A stretch of 64,000 nucleotides of DNA from Hysterangium stoloniferum (lineage: Eukaryota; Basidiomycota; Agaricomycetes; Hysterangiales; Hysterangiaceae), in contig WHVD01000013.1 of the NCBI GenBank assembly GCA_015178975.1, positions 744,001 to 808,000 of the forward strand, given 5' to 3'. The position numbers and the translations under genes were made by a program. Shown piece by piece: positions 1 through 12,239 of the stretch. Below the pieces are notes generated by a model. The model made no database searches. It was not told where the DNA came from and worked only from the letters and a program-made list of their open reading frames with translations. Numbering within the stretch: the stretch's first letter is position 1; every line of letters starts with the position of its first letter.

Positions 1-1606
1 TGCCGATCCTTCCCCCTGCGGGAGAGAAATGGGCTGACTTCGCGGAGACCGATGATAGCGAGGGTGGGACGCCTTGTATTAGGACGACGGGAACCAAGAG
101 CTGGAAGGAGAAGGAGGGTACCATCTTTTATGACTGGGAGCTACTTCGACGTATTAAGTTGCAATGCATAGTTCTTACCCGAGGGGACGGTCAAACGCTG
201 CCCCAACAAGAAAAGGGATACCGTAGGGGACCAATTGAGTTTTCCTCGGACTAGGATGAGGAGGAGGACGAGAACAGGAATGGCATGTATAGCATCCGAT
301 CTCTGGGAGAGGATTGCCATGAAGGGTTCCTTCTCCCATCTAAAGTTCATTTCGTAACCAGCAACCCCAACCAAAGACAAACGCGGAGACTGTCATCCAG
401 AGTATGGAGGGGTCACCGCCCTAGTCAACAGTCACTGGAACGCGAACCTTCCACGATTCCGGTCCCACATCTCTCGCCAACGTCGAGGCCCCTTCCCATC
501 ATTCACCCTACACACACTCCCTCAGCCCCGATTCTAACGCCTCATTTACCTCCCTCTTCAAACGCTGTACCAGTCCCAACCTCACTTGGGATGTCGAGGC
601 CCCCTCCCATCCTTCACCCGACACACACTCCCTCAGCCCAACGCAAACCTTCCCTGATTCTGGCGCCTCGTCTCTCTCCCTCCCCGAAAGCTATACCGGT
701 ACCGACCCAACTTCCGCCGTCACCAGGTATCCCTCCCGACTCTCCGTATTCATATTGCGTGTCCTTGGGTAGCCCTATCCAGGACCTTCCACCAGAGCGA
801 ATGGATGTCGATTTGGACCCCCCTACACCAGACGTCATCGATCCCTGGCAAGCAGAAAGGTGAAGGAGATGCAGAAAGCCACCACTCCTCTCCGAGAACA
901 ATCCCCTATTCCCATCCTTGACAGCCCGGTTCCCCTCACTGAGCCCGTATCCACAACTTTCTGGATGCGAGTAGCTGTCAACTACCCTTCCGAACAGTTT
1001 CCTGTCAGAAGGGTGCTATCAGAGCTCGTGCCAGTACTTCAGCAACCGGTCCTTCAAGGGAGCCTCAAGGGTTGTCGCGGTCTGGCTCCGTTGTCGGAGA
1101 TAATGGAGGATTTCTATTTCTCCTTCGAGGATCTCGCAGAGGGGAAGAACTTTGCACGAGCAGCACAGGAGATTAAACTCTCTATGTTCCGGCACATCAT
1201 AGTGGAGCTTCACCGTCTGCCCCCAGACTCAGCGAATGTCCTCTCTATTGCTGGCTTAGTAGATTTACTCGAGGCCCTCGTCCTGACGCCTCCCACAGAG
1301 ACCACCATGCAACCACACGTTCCTGCGCTACTGCCCATGTCTTCGTTTCCCCTCCCCAATGCTCCTCTTCTCACGCGGATTTCCGCTCCGCCGGTTAGTG
1401 TCCGCGCAGTCGTTCGTTGCAGAGAGAAAGCCTACAGACGATGGGCCAACTCCTTGTACAGGAATTCTAGTGATTTGACTCGGGCGAGAATAGCTGAATC
1501 CTTCAGAGTAAAAAGGGAACGATGGGGAAACCTCATTTTGGACCTTGGGGGATCCTCACAGGAAGCTTGGGGCGGCGTCCCAGATGCTCTTCGACACCTA
1601 GTATAG
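1..1606 (+). pseudogene. Fossil copy of the 3' ORF (env position) of family A
   Basis: The reading frames at 285-863 and 860-1606 correspond to the 3' ORF of A2 (41,681-43,171). The product is unrecognised. It has a proline/serine-rich middle with repeats around 'HPTHTPSA', then a more globular C-terminal third ending 'GGSSQEAWGGVPDALRHLV'. This copy is useful because it shows the site near base 117 without the solo LTR that interrupts A2, which fixes the ends and target duplication of that insertion. It is a fossil and no function is claimed. Confidence 0.75.
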
Positions 1607-1631
1607 CACATCCCTTCGAACTGGGGGGCAC

Positions 1632-2396
1632 TGTAAAGGGTATGCATATATGCATACCTGGACTAAGGAATAATAACTGGATTATAGTACTTTATTATTT
1701 ACCTTTTATTTTCTTTCTTTATATTCTTTCTATATTTCGAGCACACCTTGATTTTGTAGTTTGAAGCTTTGTGTATACGTATGGGCGCTCTCGGTGCCAA
1801 AAGAGACAGACAACTTTTACCCAGCAGACACCACCTCGTAAACAACCCAGACGTCGAATAGCGAGAGGTGTCAAGGGTAACGTTTCAACTACCTTTAAAA
1901 GGTAGTATTCTCTTGCATACTAACGTACTTCGGACTCGAACCGCGAAGGTCGAGTTCCAATCTAAGGTCTTTGTGCCAGTCGACATTATAGTCGACTCGC
2001 GCTATTATTTCTTTACTCTAGATATTCAACTTCGCGTTGATTATCTACTTTACATCTAGCTGCGAGTTGTACCGTGAAGGTCAACTCTTTCATTCTTTCA
2101 TTCTAGCCGTCAAGAGCAACTGTACAGCTGCTCTTGTGACGCATAGCGTGTCTTCTTACTAGTACAGCTTGTCTAGTAATCTACGGTATTGTACTGTACG
2201 GTCAATATCTGCTAATAGTAGTTGAATAGACACTATTCTTCGTATATCGAACGGTCAGAATCTATCGACTCTTCACACTAGTACTGCCAGTCTAGTAATC
2301 TACGGTATTGTACTGTACGGTCAATATCTACTAATAGTAGTTGAATAAACACTATTCTTTGTATATAGAACGGTCAGAATCTATCGACTCTTCACA
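1632..2396 (+). repeat. LTR-A, 3' LTR of A1, with internal duplication
   Basis: The LTR runs from TGTAAAGGG to CTCTTCACA, directly after the polypurine tract. The U3 end starts with the perfect palindrome GGTATGCATATATGCATACC. The R/U5 part holds several short hairpins, for example at 1931-1957, 2064-2087 and 2186-2208. It is 765 bp rather than the ~642 bp of other family A LTRs because the last 119 bp are duplicated in tandem. Confidence 0.9.
2159..2396 (+). repeat. Tandem duplication of the LTR 3' end, 2 x 119 bp
   Basis: Units 2159-2277 and 2278-2396 both start CTAGTAC and end CTCTTCACA and differ at only a few positions. The duplication copies the LTR terminus itself, so the element carries two possible CA ends. 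Confidence 0.9.
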
Positions 2397-4123
2397 CCTA
2401 CTATAGCTTCTACTTCATACTCCTCGTCGTTACAATTGAGTTCTCGAGGGTTCTCGAGTAGCTCCCTGGATCCGAATTCCTTAGGGGAGAGGTGGTACTT
2501 TTTAAGATGGTCTCGATTAATCACTGGATGTAATTGATATTCTGAGGGAATGCGGAGTCGGAAGACTTGAGGATTGATCTTTTCCAAGACCTCAAACGGC
2601 CCTATCCGTCTTTGTATAAGTTTCCTTCCAGGTCCCTTGGCTTCGATGAGCTCGAGAGAATGGGGATTAATCAGAACATAATCTCCCTCTGAGATATCTT
2701 CCACCAATCTCCATCTCTTGTTGTAACTGCGAGCTTGGGTTTCTTGTGCTCGCGCAATCGAATCCCGCGCCACTTGTCAGTGATTTTCCAATTCTAAGAT
2801 CCATTGGTCGGCTACAAGGCTATCTGATAATTCTCTGGGAACCACAGGGTCGTCCCCTCCCAGACAGCTAGACATTCCTCTTGGTAAGTAGCCCATCAGC
2901 AAAAAGGCCGGCGCATAGCTTGTTGAGCTTTGAACCGTCGAATTGTAGGTATGAGCCACTACTTGAGTCCATTTAGACCATTCCTCCTTCGAAGAGGCGC
3001 AGTACGCTCTGAGCATTTGCTCCACAATAGCATTAGCGTTCTCCATTTGACCGTCGGTCTGAGGATGGTGGGACGAGGATACTGCAAGGGCACTTCCGTA
3101 TACTTTGCAGACTTCTCTCCAGAACCTACAGGTCCACCTCTTGTCTCGATCACAGATTATCCTTGAAGGCAGGCCAAAAGGAGCAGCTACTTTATTCACG
3201 AAGATTCGCGCGAATCCTTCTGCAGATAGATCTGAAGTGGTGGGTTCACAGATTAAGAAACGTGTGAGTTTATCCACAGCGACAAAGATGGCAGAATAAG
3301 CACCCTCTGTAGAAGGAGGCAATCCAGTAATTAGGTCCATCGAGACAACCTCAAATGGCCTTAGGAGTACATCCGCGGGTCGAAGAGCTCCTTGTCGAGC
3401 GGAATGATCAATTTTAGTTTTCTGGCATATGTCGCAGCTGCGAGCATACACCACACAGTCATGCAACATCCTCGGCCAAAAGAAACGGTCTTTCATCAGC
3501 CCAAAGAGTCTGTGGCCGCCTGCATGAGCTCTTTCGAAGGGATTATCATGTATCAGCTTGAGTATGGTTGTCGTCATGCTACTAGGAACGCAGATTTGAC
3601 TTTTCCAGTCCGAATCTCGAAAGAACAATAGCTTATTCTTGCCAATGAAATAATGCGAAGGAGTAGTTACCATGTTTGGAGAAATGGGATCGGTGGCGTA
3701 ATGATTTCTGAAGGCAGGATCCTTCTGGTATCCATCGCGAAGTTCCTTAGCATAATTTTCATCGATCTCTATAAGCAATTGTGGATTCGAGAGAGTAAAA
3801 TTCGCTTCATCGGTTTCATCATTTCTGGGGAGGTTGTGCAAGTCCCATTTCGTTTGGGGGACCTCTTCCATGGTTCCGACTGGTTCGACTAACTCGTGAT
3901 GAGTGAGAAAGACGGCTTTTTCCGCTGGTTTGTTCTCCCATAACATCTCATCGTCATTCCAGTTATAAGAATCCGCTACGATCGGTAAAAGGTCGTCTCT
4001 TGCGGGGCTAGCATAGTCCGGTACTCGAGGAAGTCTGGACAGTGGGTCAACATTGCTATGTATTCGTCCTGCTCTATGTAGGATTTCCAGACCGGGGTAT
4101 GCAGCGTATACCACCCCCCATGC

Positions 4124-4597
4124 TGTGAAGAGTGGCGGAAGTTCTGACCGTTCTATATACGAAGAAATGAGTAGAAAGGAAGGATATTGACCTATTCGGT
4201 GCAATATAAGAGAAAGTGAGAGAAGGAGCACGAGATGACGAAGGAGTCAATGAGTGCAATGGTTCGAGTGGAGGCCTCGACTGTTACAGTTTGAGGCCAG
4301 AAGTATTCAGTAGTTCAGATAATGCTACCTATGTGGTAGCTGACACGTTACCCTGATCACCGCTCGTAGTAGACCTAGTTTGTGTCTTACGAGTGGTGGT
4401 TCTTGGGTTAAAGTGTGTCTGAGTTCTAATTGGTGCTGAGTGCACCCACAAGTATACACAATGCTTCAAACTAATGAAATATGCAATATTCGAAGAATAT
4501 GAAAGATAGGAAAATATGAATAGAATATGTAAAATATAAATGAAATAAAAGGAGTGTTTTACCACAATGAAACTGTGGTAAAAGCATACTCCTCGCA
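4124..4597 (-). repeat. Solo LTR-B inside D1
   Basis: This 474-bp solo LTR runs TGTGAAGAG...CTCCTCGCA, in reverse relative to the B reference at 17,137. It is flanked by catgc (4119-4123) and catgt (4598-4602), a 5-bp target duplication with one mismatch, which suggests it is not very recent. It interrupts the RNase H/integrase region of D1. Confidence 0.88.
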
Positions 4598-6231
4598 CAT
4601 GTGGCCAGTCAATGATTAGTATTCTTGTAAGATCTGGCCCATTGTAACGCCGCATGGTCAGTGATCAGAAGGATATGTTCGCCTTCGATAAAGGGCTGGA
4701 AATGGACTAATCCTTCTTTAGCAGCTAACGCTTCTCGCTCTGTGGCTGAATAGTTACATTCTGCTTTCTTGAGCGTACGGCTCCAATAGGTGATAACGTG
4801 TTCGACCGTGACACTGGTGTCGTCAAAATCTGCGGCCCAGGAATCCATCCAGGTGAATTCCGGCTCCTTGGTTTTATAATGAGTAACGAAGATGGGCACG
4901 TCTCGTGATTGATCGAAGGCTGCTCATGCTTGGGCATAAATTTTCGTATCCTTAAGGTCTTTAAGTGTCATTTTCTGTATTTGTTGGAGACAACATCCTA
5001 GCGCAAAGTCTGAAGCGTCTGTGTATAACCGATAAGGCATACCGCTCGTGGGGTGTCTGAGTACTGGAGCTGAGCTCAACGCAACCTTGATGTTCTCAAA
5101 AGCTCGGGCGTGTTCAGAATCCCAATTCCAACGAACTCCTTTCTTCAAGAGGTTGAAAAGTGGAGCGACCGTCCAGGAGTAAAATGGTATGTACGCGGAG
5201 AAGTACAGAACCATTCCTAGAAAACGTTGAAGATCTGCTATCTTAGAAGGCGTAGCCAATTCTAATATAGCAGCGACCTTTTCTTGATGGGTCGAAAAGC
5301 CGAGTCTAGACACCTTATGTCCTAGTAGTAGAATTGAATTATACCCCACATAGCACTTTTTGGGCAAGAGAGTGATTCCCACAGCAATTATGGCTTGTAA
5401 AACCTGATCTAAATGTTCTAGATGATCGTCCCATGTCTTAGAAAAGATCACGATGTCGTCAATATAAACCAGGCAAAATATCCATAAGTAAGGTGCAAGT
5501 ACGGTTTTCATAACCCTTTGAAATATAGAAGGTCCATTACGAAGTCCAAAGGGCATTCTCCTGAATTGCCACAGTCCTCGATGGGATCTGAAGGCGGTCT
5601 TTGGCTTGTCTTCCTCTAACATTTCAAGTTGGGTAAAACCGGCTAGTGCATTGAAGGAAGATAAGATGTTGGAGCCCGAAAGCGCTTGCATGATTTCCGA
5701 CTGGTGTGGCAGTGGGAATTCATCGGGAACTGTTAGGCTGTTCAACTTTCTATAGTCAATCACTACTCATGGTTTCCCGTTGCGATAGACGACAAAGGCT
5801 GGCACCCCCCAAGGACTCTTGGACGGTTTGATTACTCCCTTTTGTTCATCAATGACTTTCCTATTAGCTGGGGAGGTTGGGAACATTGACATTGAAATAG
5901 GTTGCGCGCCCTCTTTCAATGGGACATTGACCTTGACATCCACTTGTCCCAGTCGCCCGTCTACTCCGAAGGCTAGGACATTCTTAGTTAATACCGACTC
6001 CAAGCGGGAGGAGACATCGGTAGGGATGTCAGGTCCTAAGTTAACCAGCTTATGCAGATCTTCCACATGAAATGTTTCTGTGGTGGCAACCTCTGACGTT
6101 TTAGGACCTGCCGGATCGAAATCGTCTGCGAGTTCCCATTCTGGGGGCAGTCCGGAGGATTGAGGATTAAGGACACGCTCCTCTTCTATTTTTGATAGAC
6201 TCTCAACGAGATGGGCGATCTTGGTTGCCGT

Positions 6232-6873
6232 TGTGAAGAGTCGATAGATTCTGACCGTTCAATATACGAAGTATAGTGTTTTATTCAACTACTATTATTA
6301 AGTATTGACTGTTCTGTACAATACTGTAGATTACTAGACTGATAGTACTAGTAAAGAGACGCACTACATGTCACAAGAGCAACTGCACAGTTGCTCGTGA
6401 CAATAAGGACTGGAGGAAAGAAGAGTTGACCTTTACGGTACAACATGTAACTAGAAGTAAGAAAGATAGTCAGCAAAAGACTGAGTATCAGAGGTAGAGA
6501 TATAGCAGCGCGAATCAACTAGAGTGTCGATGAGCGCAAAGACTTGAGAATGGGACTCGACCTTCACGGTTTGAGTCCAAAGATTACTATTACGCAAGAA
6601 GTTGCTACCTTTATAAGTAGCTGAGACTTCACCCTTGACACCTCTTGCTATTCGACGTTGGGGTCGTTACGAGGTGGTGTCTGCTAGGTAAAAAGTGTCT
6701 GTCGTTTGGCGCCGAGAGCGCCCATAGGTATACACAAGACTTCGAACTAAGAAATATGGGTATGCTCGAAGGATATAGGGAATTAAAGAAAAGAAATAGA
6801 AACTAGATAATATAGTACTATAATATGCATATTAATCCACTGTCCAATTATGCATATATGCATACCCTTCACA
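6232..6873 (-). repeat. Solo LTR-A inside D1 (first)
   Basis: This solo LTR is 642 bp, TGTGAAGAG...CCCTTCACA, with a perfect 5-bp target duplication gccgt at 6227-6231 and 6874-6878. Its U3 resembles the 5' LTR of A2 more than the 3' LTR of A2, so it belongs to that U3 subtype. Confidence 0.93.
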
Positions 6874-7253
6874 GCCGTTGACTGCATCAATGCTTTCTCA
6901 GTCGAAGATCTAGGAGTCTGGGCCCATTTGTTCGCATCGTGAATTAATCCAATGGTTTCCCCTCGTCTGATGATTCTTGGCGTCAGAGAGGGATTAGCGA
7001 GAGGTATCGCGGCATGTTCCCTAGAGATGGTGGTGGTGGGAGCAGCTAGTATACTCCCATCGTCGTTTTGCAAGACAACTCCCTCAACTATCCATTGGTC
7101 ACCAATAAGATCTCCTACAAAGATTGGTACTAATCGAGCCGATTCCGGTTCTATAGTACAATCTTGTAAGGCCCATGCGACTCTTTCAGTACGCACTCCT
7201 TTGTCTGGTTTGGAAGTCAATTCAGGCGAGTCATTGGCTAATTCCTCAAAGGG

Positions 7254-7895
7254 TGTGAAGAGTCGATAGATTCTGACCGTTCTATATACGAAGAATAGTG
7301 TTTATTCAACTACTATTAGTAGATATTGACCGTACAGTACAATACCGTAGATTACTAGACTGGCAGTACTAGTAAGGAGACACGCTATGCGTCACAAGAG
7401 CAACTGTACAGTTGCTCTTGACAGCTAGAATGAGAGAAGGAAAGAGTTGACCTTCACGGTACAACTCGTAGCTAGACGTAAGATAGATAATCAACGAGAA
7501 GCTGAATATCTAAAGTAAAGATATAGTAGCGCGAGTCGACTATAGTGTCGACGAGCACAAAGACCTTAGAGGGGAACTCGACCTTCGTGGTTTGAGTTCA
7601 AAGTACTTTAGTATGCGAGAGAATACTACCTTTATAGGTAGTTGAGACCTTACCCTTGACACCTCTCGCTATTCGACATCTGGGTCGTTTACGAGGTGGT
7701 GTCTGCTGGGTGAAAAGTGTCTATCGTTTGGCGCCGAGAGCACCCATACGTATACACAAGCTTCGAACTACAAAATAAGGGTATGCTCGAAATATAGAAA
7801 GAATGTAAATGAAGAAAATAAAAAGTAAATAATAAAATACTATAATCCAACTATTATTCCTTAGTCCAATTATACATATATGCATACCCTTCACA
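7254..7895 (-). repeat. Solo LTR-A inside D1 (second)
   Basis: This 642-bp solo LTR has a perfect 5-bp duplication aaggg (7249-7253 and 7896-7900). Its U3 is of the same subtype as the LTR at 27,235 and the 5' LTR of G1. Two solo LTRs of one family within 1 kb of one host element show repeated insertion followed by LTR-LTR recombination. Confidence 0.93.
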
Positions 7896-10219
7896 AAGGG
7901 GATCTTGCTAATCGAAAAGGTTAAAGGCTGCGGCTCCTTGGAAGAACTGGCTGGGATAGATCCTGCTCTCCCAGGCAAAATCAATCTGGAACCCAGCAGT
8001 TGGTCTCGCAGTGTCCCAATCTCATAGTTCACATGAAAGTCTTCTCCAAGAAGGATCGGGACAGTCATACCTCGGACAACATATGTTTCGGCGGTAAATT
8101 TAAGGAGTATACCGGTGTCGTCCTCGAGATAAATGGGGACGTTGACGTATCCTAATACTTTGGCATTACCGGTAAGTTGCACGAGGTGCAGCTTGAGTCC
8201 TTGCTTGAGTTTAGGGCAGTCCTCTAGTTCCTTATAGAAATCCTCCGAGATTAAGGAGAGGTCAGCCCCAGCGTCCAGCCTGATTTTAATAGGATTTGAG
8301 GCTTCTGAGTTCCCTACGCATCCGTAGACGTGTAATGCTGAAATCCCAATACTGGAATATCCACCCGGAGGGTCCCTTCTGCGATAGATAATAGTCGAAT
8401 CCTCTTTCATAAGTCAACTGGATCGGGGGTATTGAACTCTAGGTCTTTTGCTTTCTTTTCTTGCAGCCAGTTTGACGTTCCTCCTGATACGTCTACCGTT
8501 AGGTACCTTGGGAGTGGGGTTCGAAATAGAGTCGTCTGTTTCAGAGTCTGATTCATCGCTAGGAATTAAGTCGGGTAATTGCCCTGGGTCAAAGGGGAAG
8601 CTCTCCTCCTCCGATCCCTCTGACTCAGAGGGGTCTTCTATAACGTAGGTCTGACTTATTTCCTTAGATCGGTTCGCAAATGCATCCTCGTCGATGATTT
8701 CCTCAATGGTGGGAGGTTCAGGGTGCGATAAAACTCTCGTCTCAGTCAGACCTTCACGGTTCTGATGATGAGCATCTAGCCAGTCTCTTTTCTTGAGAAA
8801 ATCATGGTCTGATATAGAAACATAAACTTGTGATGTCTCGTTCTCATTCGAGGATGCTTTCACGTCTGAAACGATATTGTCCTCTGACTGAGGAAGGTAG
8901 ACAGAAATGAAAATCGATTCCTCATCAATGTTATGTACTTGTCCCTGTACACTTAATCCATAAACCGTTTTATAAGCCCTTTGATCCTCCACCTCCTCCA
9001 TTGGGTTCTGCATGGAGCACTTGTTAATAGAGACATAGTGTGACATCCTGCCCACGTGGGGGCAGTCGATCTTGAAATGCTCTAAACTCCCACAAATCCA
9101 ACACTCCTTTGGAGGTTTGGCGATGCTTTTCTTGTCACTTCATTCAAAAAAGAACTTGCCGTGTTTCTTACCCTGCTTAGCGTTTGATCTCCTAGGGACG
9201 GTTTTATCCTCGAGTTCGCCGAGGAGGACGTGACCTCAGTTAGTGGGGTCGATTCCTCCAGAGTGTTCTTCCTCATGCCAGGAATCCAACTCGTCTTGCT
9301 CGGCGATCATGACTCTAGGCTTTTGGAACCAATAACGCTCTCGATGTGTTTGAACCCAAGCGTTAATCAACGCCTCTTGTAAATTGTTCGCATAAGTCTG
9401 CAGGCTCATGATGTCGTCGATAGGTTGTCCCTGTAGAAGGTAAAGCCATTCCGTGGGCAGCGTCAGGATGAGTCTGTGCGTTTCATCCTTCCGGTTTTGG
9501 TGGAATTCGTACAAGAATCGATAGAGCTTGACCCTCCGCTGAATGTAATGAACGGGTGTCTCACGATTGTGACCGATTTGTTGAAATTTCATGGCTTCCC
9601 ATTCTAGAGCTAAGGATTCACGCCAACGAGTTCCAAGTAATCCTTCTACGATACCCCAAAGAAACGATCTGTGAGATCGACTGAATTCAGTGCAATGTTT
9701 ACGGTCTAGGGTGCTCCACCAGATCTTGGCATCACCGGTAAGTCATCTTGGCAGAGCAACTCCCAACAGTGTGCTCATGGAGTCTGAGATCTCCGAGAGA
9801 CTCATAATATCCATGATGTAATCCAATGCCTTGGACTGAGTTCCATCGTATTTGGGAAGGTCTTACCATTTTATCTTGATGTCGTTGGTGTTAAGAGTGA
9901 TCCTTTTATCCTTAGGTAAGTCATCAATAGGTGCGCTGACTCGAGGCTGCATCGGAGTTTGAAAGGGAGAGTTAGGTACTCTACTGTAATGCCCCCCACA
10001 TCCTGAATTTCCTCCATAGCTTGAGGCACTAGAACTCCTGGATGAATTACTAGGGGGTCCTCCTGCTGGCAAAAAGGGGTTTGAGGAGATCGGCAGGGAA
10101 TGGCAGGGATCGACTGGATTCAGCGATCCTCGACCAGCAACTTGACCAGCTACATATACCCTCAGTGAATGCAGTAGAGAAAGACGGTCGACCCCTGTTG
10201 GCGACTGATCGATTCCTAG

Positions 10220-10864
10220 TGTGAGGAGTATGCTTTTACCACAGTATCATTGTGGTAAAACACTCCTTTTATTTCATTTATATTTTACATATTTTATTCA
10301 TATTTTTCTATCTTTCATATTCTTCGAATCTTGCATATTTCATTAGTTCGAAGCATTGTGTATACTTGTGGGTGCACTCAGCACCAATTAGAACTCAGAC
10401 AACTTTTTACCCAGCAGACACCACTTCGTAACGACTCAGACGTCGAACAACGAGAGGTGTCAAGGGTAGTATCTCAGCTACCATAAAGGTAGCATTCTCT
10501 AGTCTACTAATAGCCTTTTGAACTCGAACCGCTAAGGTCGAGTTCCGCTTTCAAGACTTTGCGCTCGTCGACACCGTAGTCGACTCACGCTACTAATACT
10601 CTATCCTAGACACTCAGTCTTTAGCTGAGTATCTTTCTTATTTCTAGCTACTAGTTGTACCGTAAAAGGTCAACTCGTTATCTTACTGTTCTAAGCCGTC
10701 GCGAGCAACTATACAGTTGCTCTTGAGGCGTGCAGTGCGTTCTTATACTAGTACTAACAGTCTAGTAGTCTATAGTATTGTACTGACGGTCAATACTCTC
10801 TAATAGTAGTTGAATAAACACTATTCTTCGTATATAGAGCGGTCAGAACCCACCACTCTTCACA
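10220..10864 (+). repeat. Chimeric LTR: B-type U3 joined to A-type R/U5
   Basis: The LTR begins TGTGAGGAGTATGC and follows family B through its terminal hairpin and the CACTCAGCACC hairpin as far as ACTCAGAC. From there it follows family A (ACTTTTTACCCAGCAGACACC onward) to CTCTTCACA. The flanks differ (cctag and ggtgc), so no target duplication is seen. The left flank is D1 gag and the right flank is the inverted-repeat arm. Confidence 0.85.
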
Positions 10865-11562
10865 GGTGCCAAGACCCCAGTATTCGAAGAGAGGTTGGTG
10901 GGTTTATAGGCAGTAAGGAAAGATGTTGATGTGGAAAAAGGGAGGGAAGGGAAGGGGAAAAAAATAGATCCATTCTTTTCCTTCAGTCCCTAGTCGAGCA
11001 CTCCTTCAGTCCTCGAACAGCAAATGGACTACTTGATAGCCTTCTAGACACTGCCACATTGTCTCCTTCCAGGACATGAGGCATTCCTCATAGTAGATGT
11101 CCTGTAGGCAGACAAACTGTCATGTAGCTCGTTGGGCAGTGCATCTTGGGGTTAGGAAGGTAAGCTATCATTAGAGTCCATCGGAATCTCCTCCTCCTTA
11201 AATGAGTACCGGAGGAGGTTTATAATGCTTTGCTGTGACGAGATAGTGTAAGACTTGGGATTAGGATCTTTCCATGCTGCTAGTCTATGGGACCTAGCAG
11301 CATGCTAGGATGTATACCCTATACCCCCTATACCGCCCCCCACTTTGCGATATTGTGATTCCACCACGATCTCGCAAATTACCCATTATTGTGCACAGTT
11401 AGGTTGCAGTCTGTGTTCCTGAAAGGTCTAGCCCATGGCAGGTCTAGAAAGTGTCCAGGAATGCTTCAAGTAGGTAGGCGAGTCCGGAGGAAAAAGAAAA
11501 AATCACGAAATCGACTGAGTTCAGTACGATTGTAATAATGAACCCGAATACGGTACTTGAGT
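10865..11562 (-). repeat. Inverted-repeat arm, partner of 16,345-17,042
   Basis: Read on the minus strand this block matches 16,345-17,042 almost throughout, including a short gag-like stretch (the ACTGAGTTCAG region near 11,515) and a conserved hairpin at 11,344-11,378. It looks like the 3' part of a non-autonomous deletion derivative of a Gypsy element, in the opposite orientation to B2. No open gene is present. Confidence 0.75.
11344..11378. other. Conserved hairpin beside a G/C tract
   Basis: TTTGCGA...TCGCAAA closes a stem of about 13 pairs with a short loop, next to a CCCCCC-rich tract. The same hairpin occurs in the partner arm at 16,529-16,563 and, diverged but still paired, at 13,916-13,950. 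Confidence 0.6.
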
Positions 11563-12239
11563 TGGGTGTGTACACATTCCTCACTCCAAAATCCCAACAC
11601 TGGCACATAACTGCTTTTCCTGCCCCCGTCGCAGCCGAATTTGACATCACAAGTCATGCCTATCGAAAATGTGTGTCGTCGCTATGCCTAACGAAAGCAC
11701 ATGAACTGAAATCGAAAGTGAAAGGGGTGAAGGGGAAAGAGTCCCTGTCACCGTCGTTGTTGCATCGTCACGGACGTCGCACACCTTTCTGACACTTATA
11801 CTACGATGTCAACCTGGACCGCCGCCACGCCTCGTTGGAAGGCATGCGCTGCACTGAACCCAAACCCGAACTTGTCGAACAATGCTGCATATAATGGATG
11901 GGTAACCGGGCATTCGTGACGAGTTCCATGTACCCAGGAGGGGAAAGAGCCGGTGTCCATTGGCGAAATACTGTCAGGGCACGGTGTTGCGTGGCCAGAG
12001 GACTACAGGTGCGTCGATGGGTGTGAGAAGGATGCTCGTGAATTTGACCGTGAGAGATGAGCGCATCAACGCAACTTGCAAATTCGACCACAAACGACAA
12101 GCGCGTTGGCGTGGCTCATGAACTCCATTAGAAGTCAGCATCCGTCGGTGAGGTCATTGAGGCATGGTGTTATGCAGCCCGTGAGCTACGAGCGCATCAA
12201 TGTAGTATATCTTCAAGCTGTGCCCCCACACCGTATTTG
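11563..12239. other. Unassigned sequence between repeats
   Basis: I see no supported gene here. Reading frames are short, show no known motif and are not joined by convincing splice sites. The stretch has no match to the partner arm of the inverted repeat and leads into the minisatellite. Confidence 0.4.

Larger units (their letters stand above)
1..2396 (+). mobile_element. Ty3/Gypsy element A1, 3' end only (3' ORF plus 3' LTR)
   Basis: This is the right end of a plus-strand Gypsy element whose body lies left of the window. Bases 1-1606 are closely similar to 40,920-43,171 of element A2, that is, the extra ORF between pol and the 3' LTR. A G-rich polypurine tract (ctggggggcac, 1621-1631) precedes the LTR at 1632. 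The right end abuts the chromodomain start of element D1, so A1 appears to have inserted into D1. No target duplication can be tested because the left end is outside the window. The element is a broken fossil; its 3' ORF carries about two or three breaks. Confidence 0.85.
2397..10219 (-). mobile_element. Ty3/Gypsy chromovirus D1 (gag-pol), broken
   Basis: This minus-strand gag-pol body reads, in its own direction, gag (about 10,219 to 8,400), zinc knuckle, aspartic protease region (about 8,300), RT with YIDD (about 5,470), RNase H, integrase with an HHCC finger and DDE core, and the start of a chromodomain at 2397, where A1 cuts it. It matches the A2 polyprotein domain by domain but with many more amino-acid differences than G1 or H1 show, so it is a sister subfamily. 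Three solo LTRs lie inside it (4124-4597, 6232-6873, 7254-7895) and its gag is cut at the right by a chimeric LTR. It is an old, decayed fossil with at least five or six breaks besides the insertions. Confidence 0.9.

Noticed and set aside
10220-10864. 5' LTR of B2
   Set aside because: No primer-binding site follows it and its right flank is an internal sequence in the opposite orientation; no matching target duplication with 17,611.
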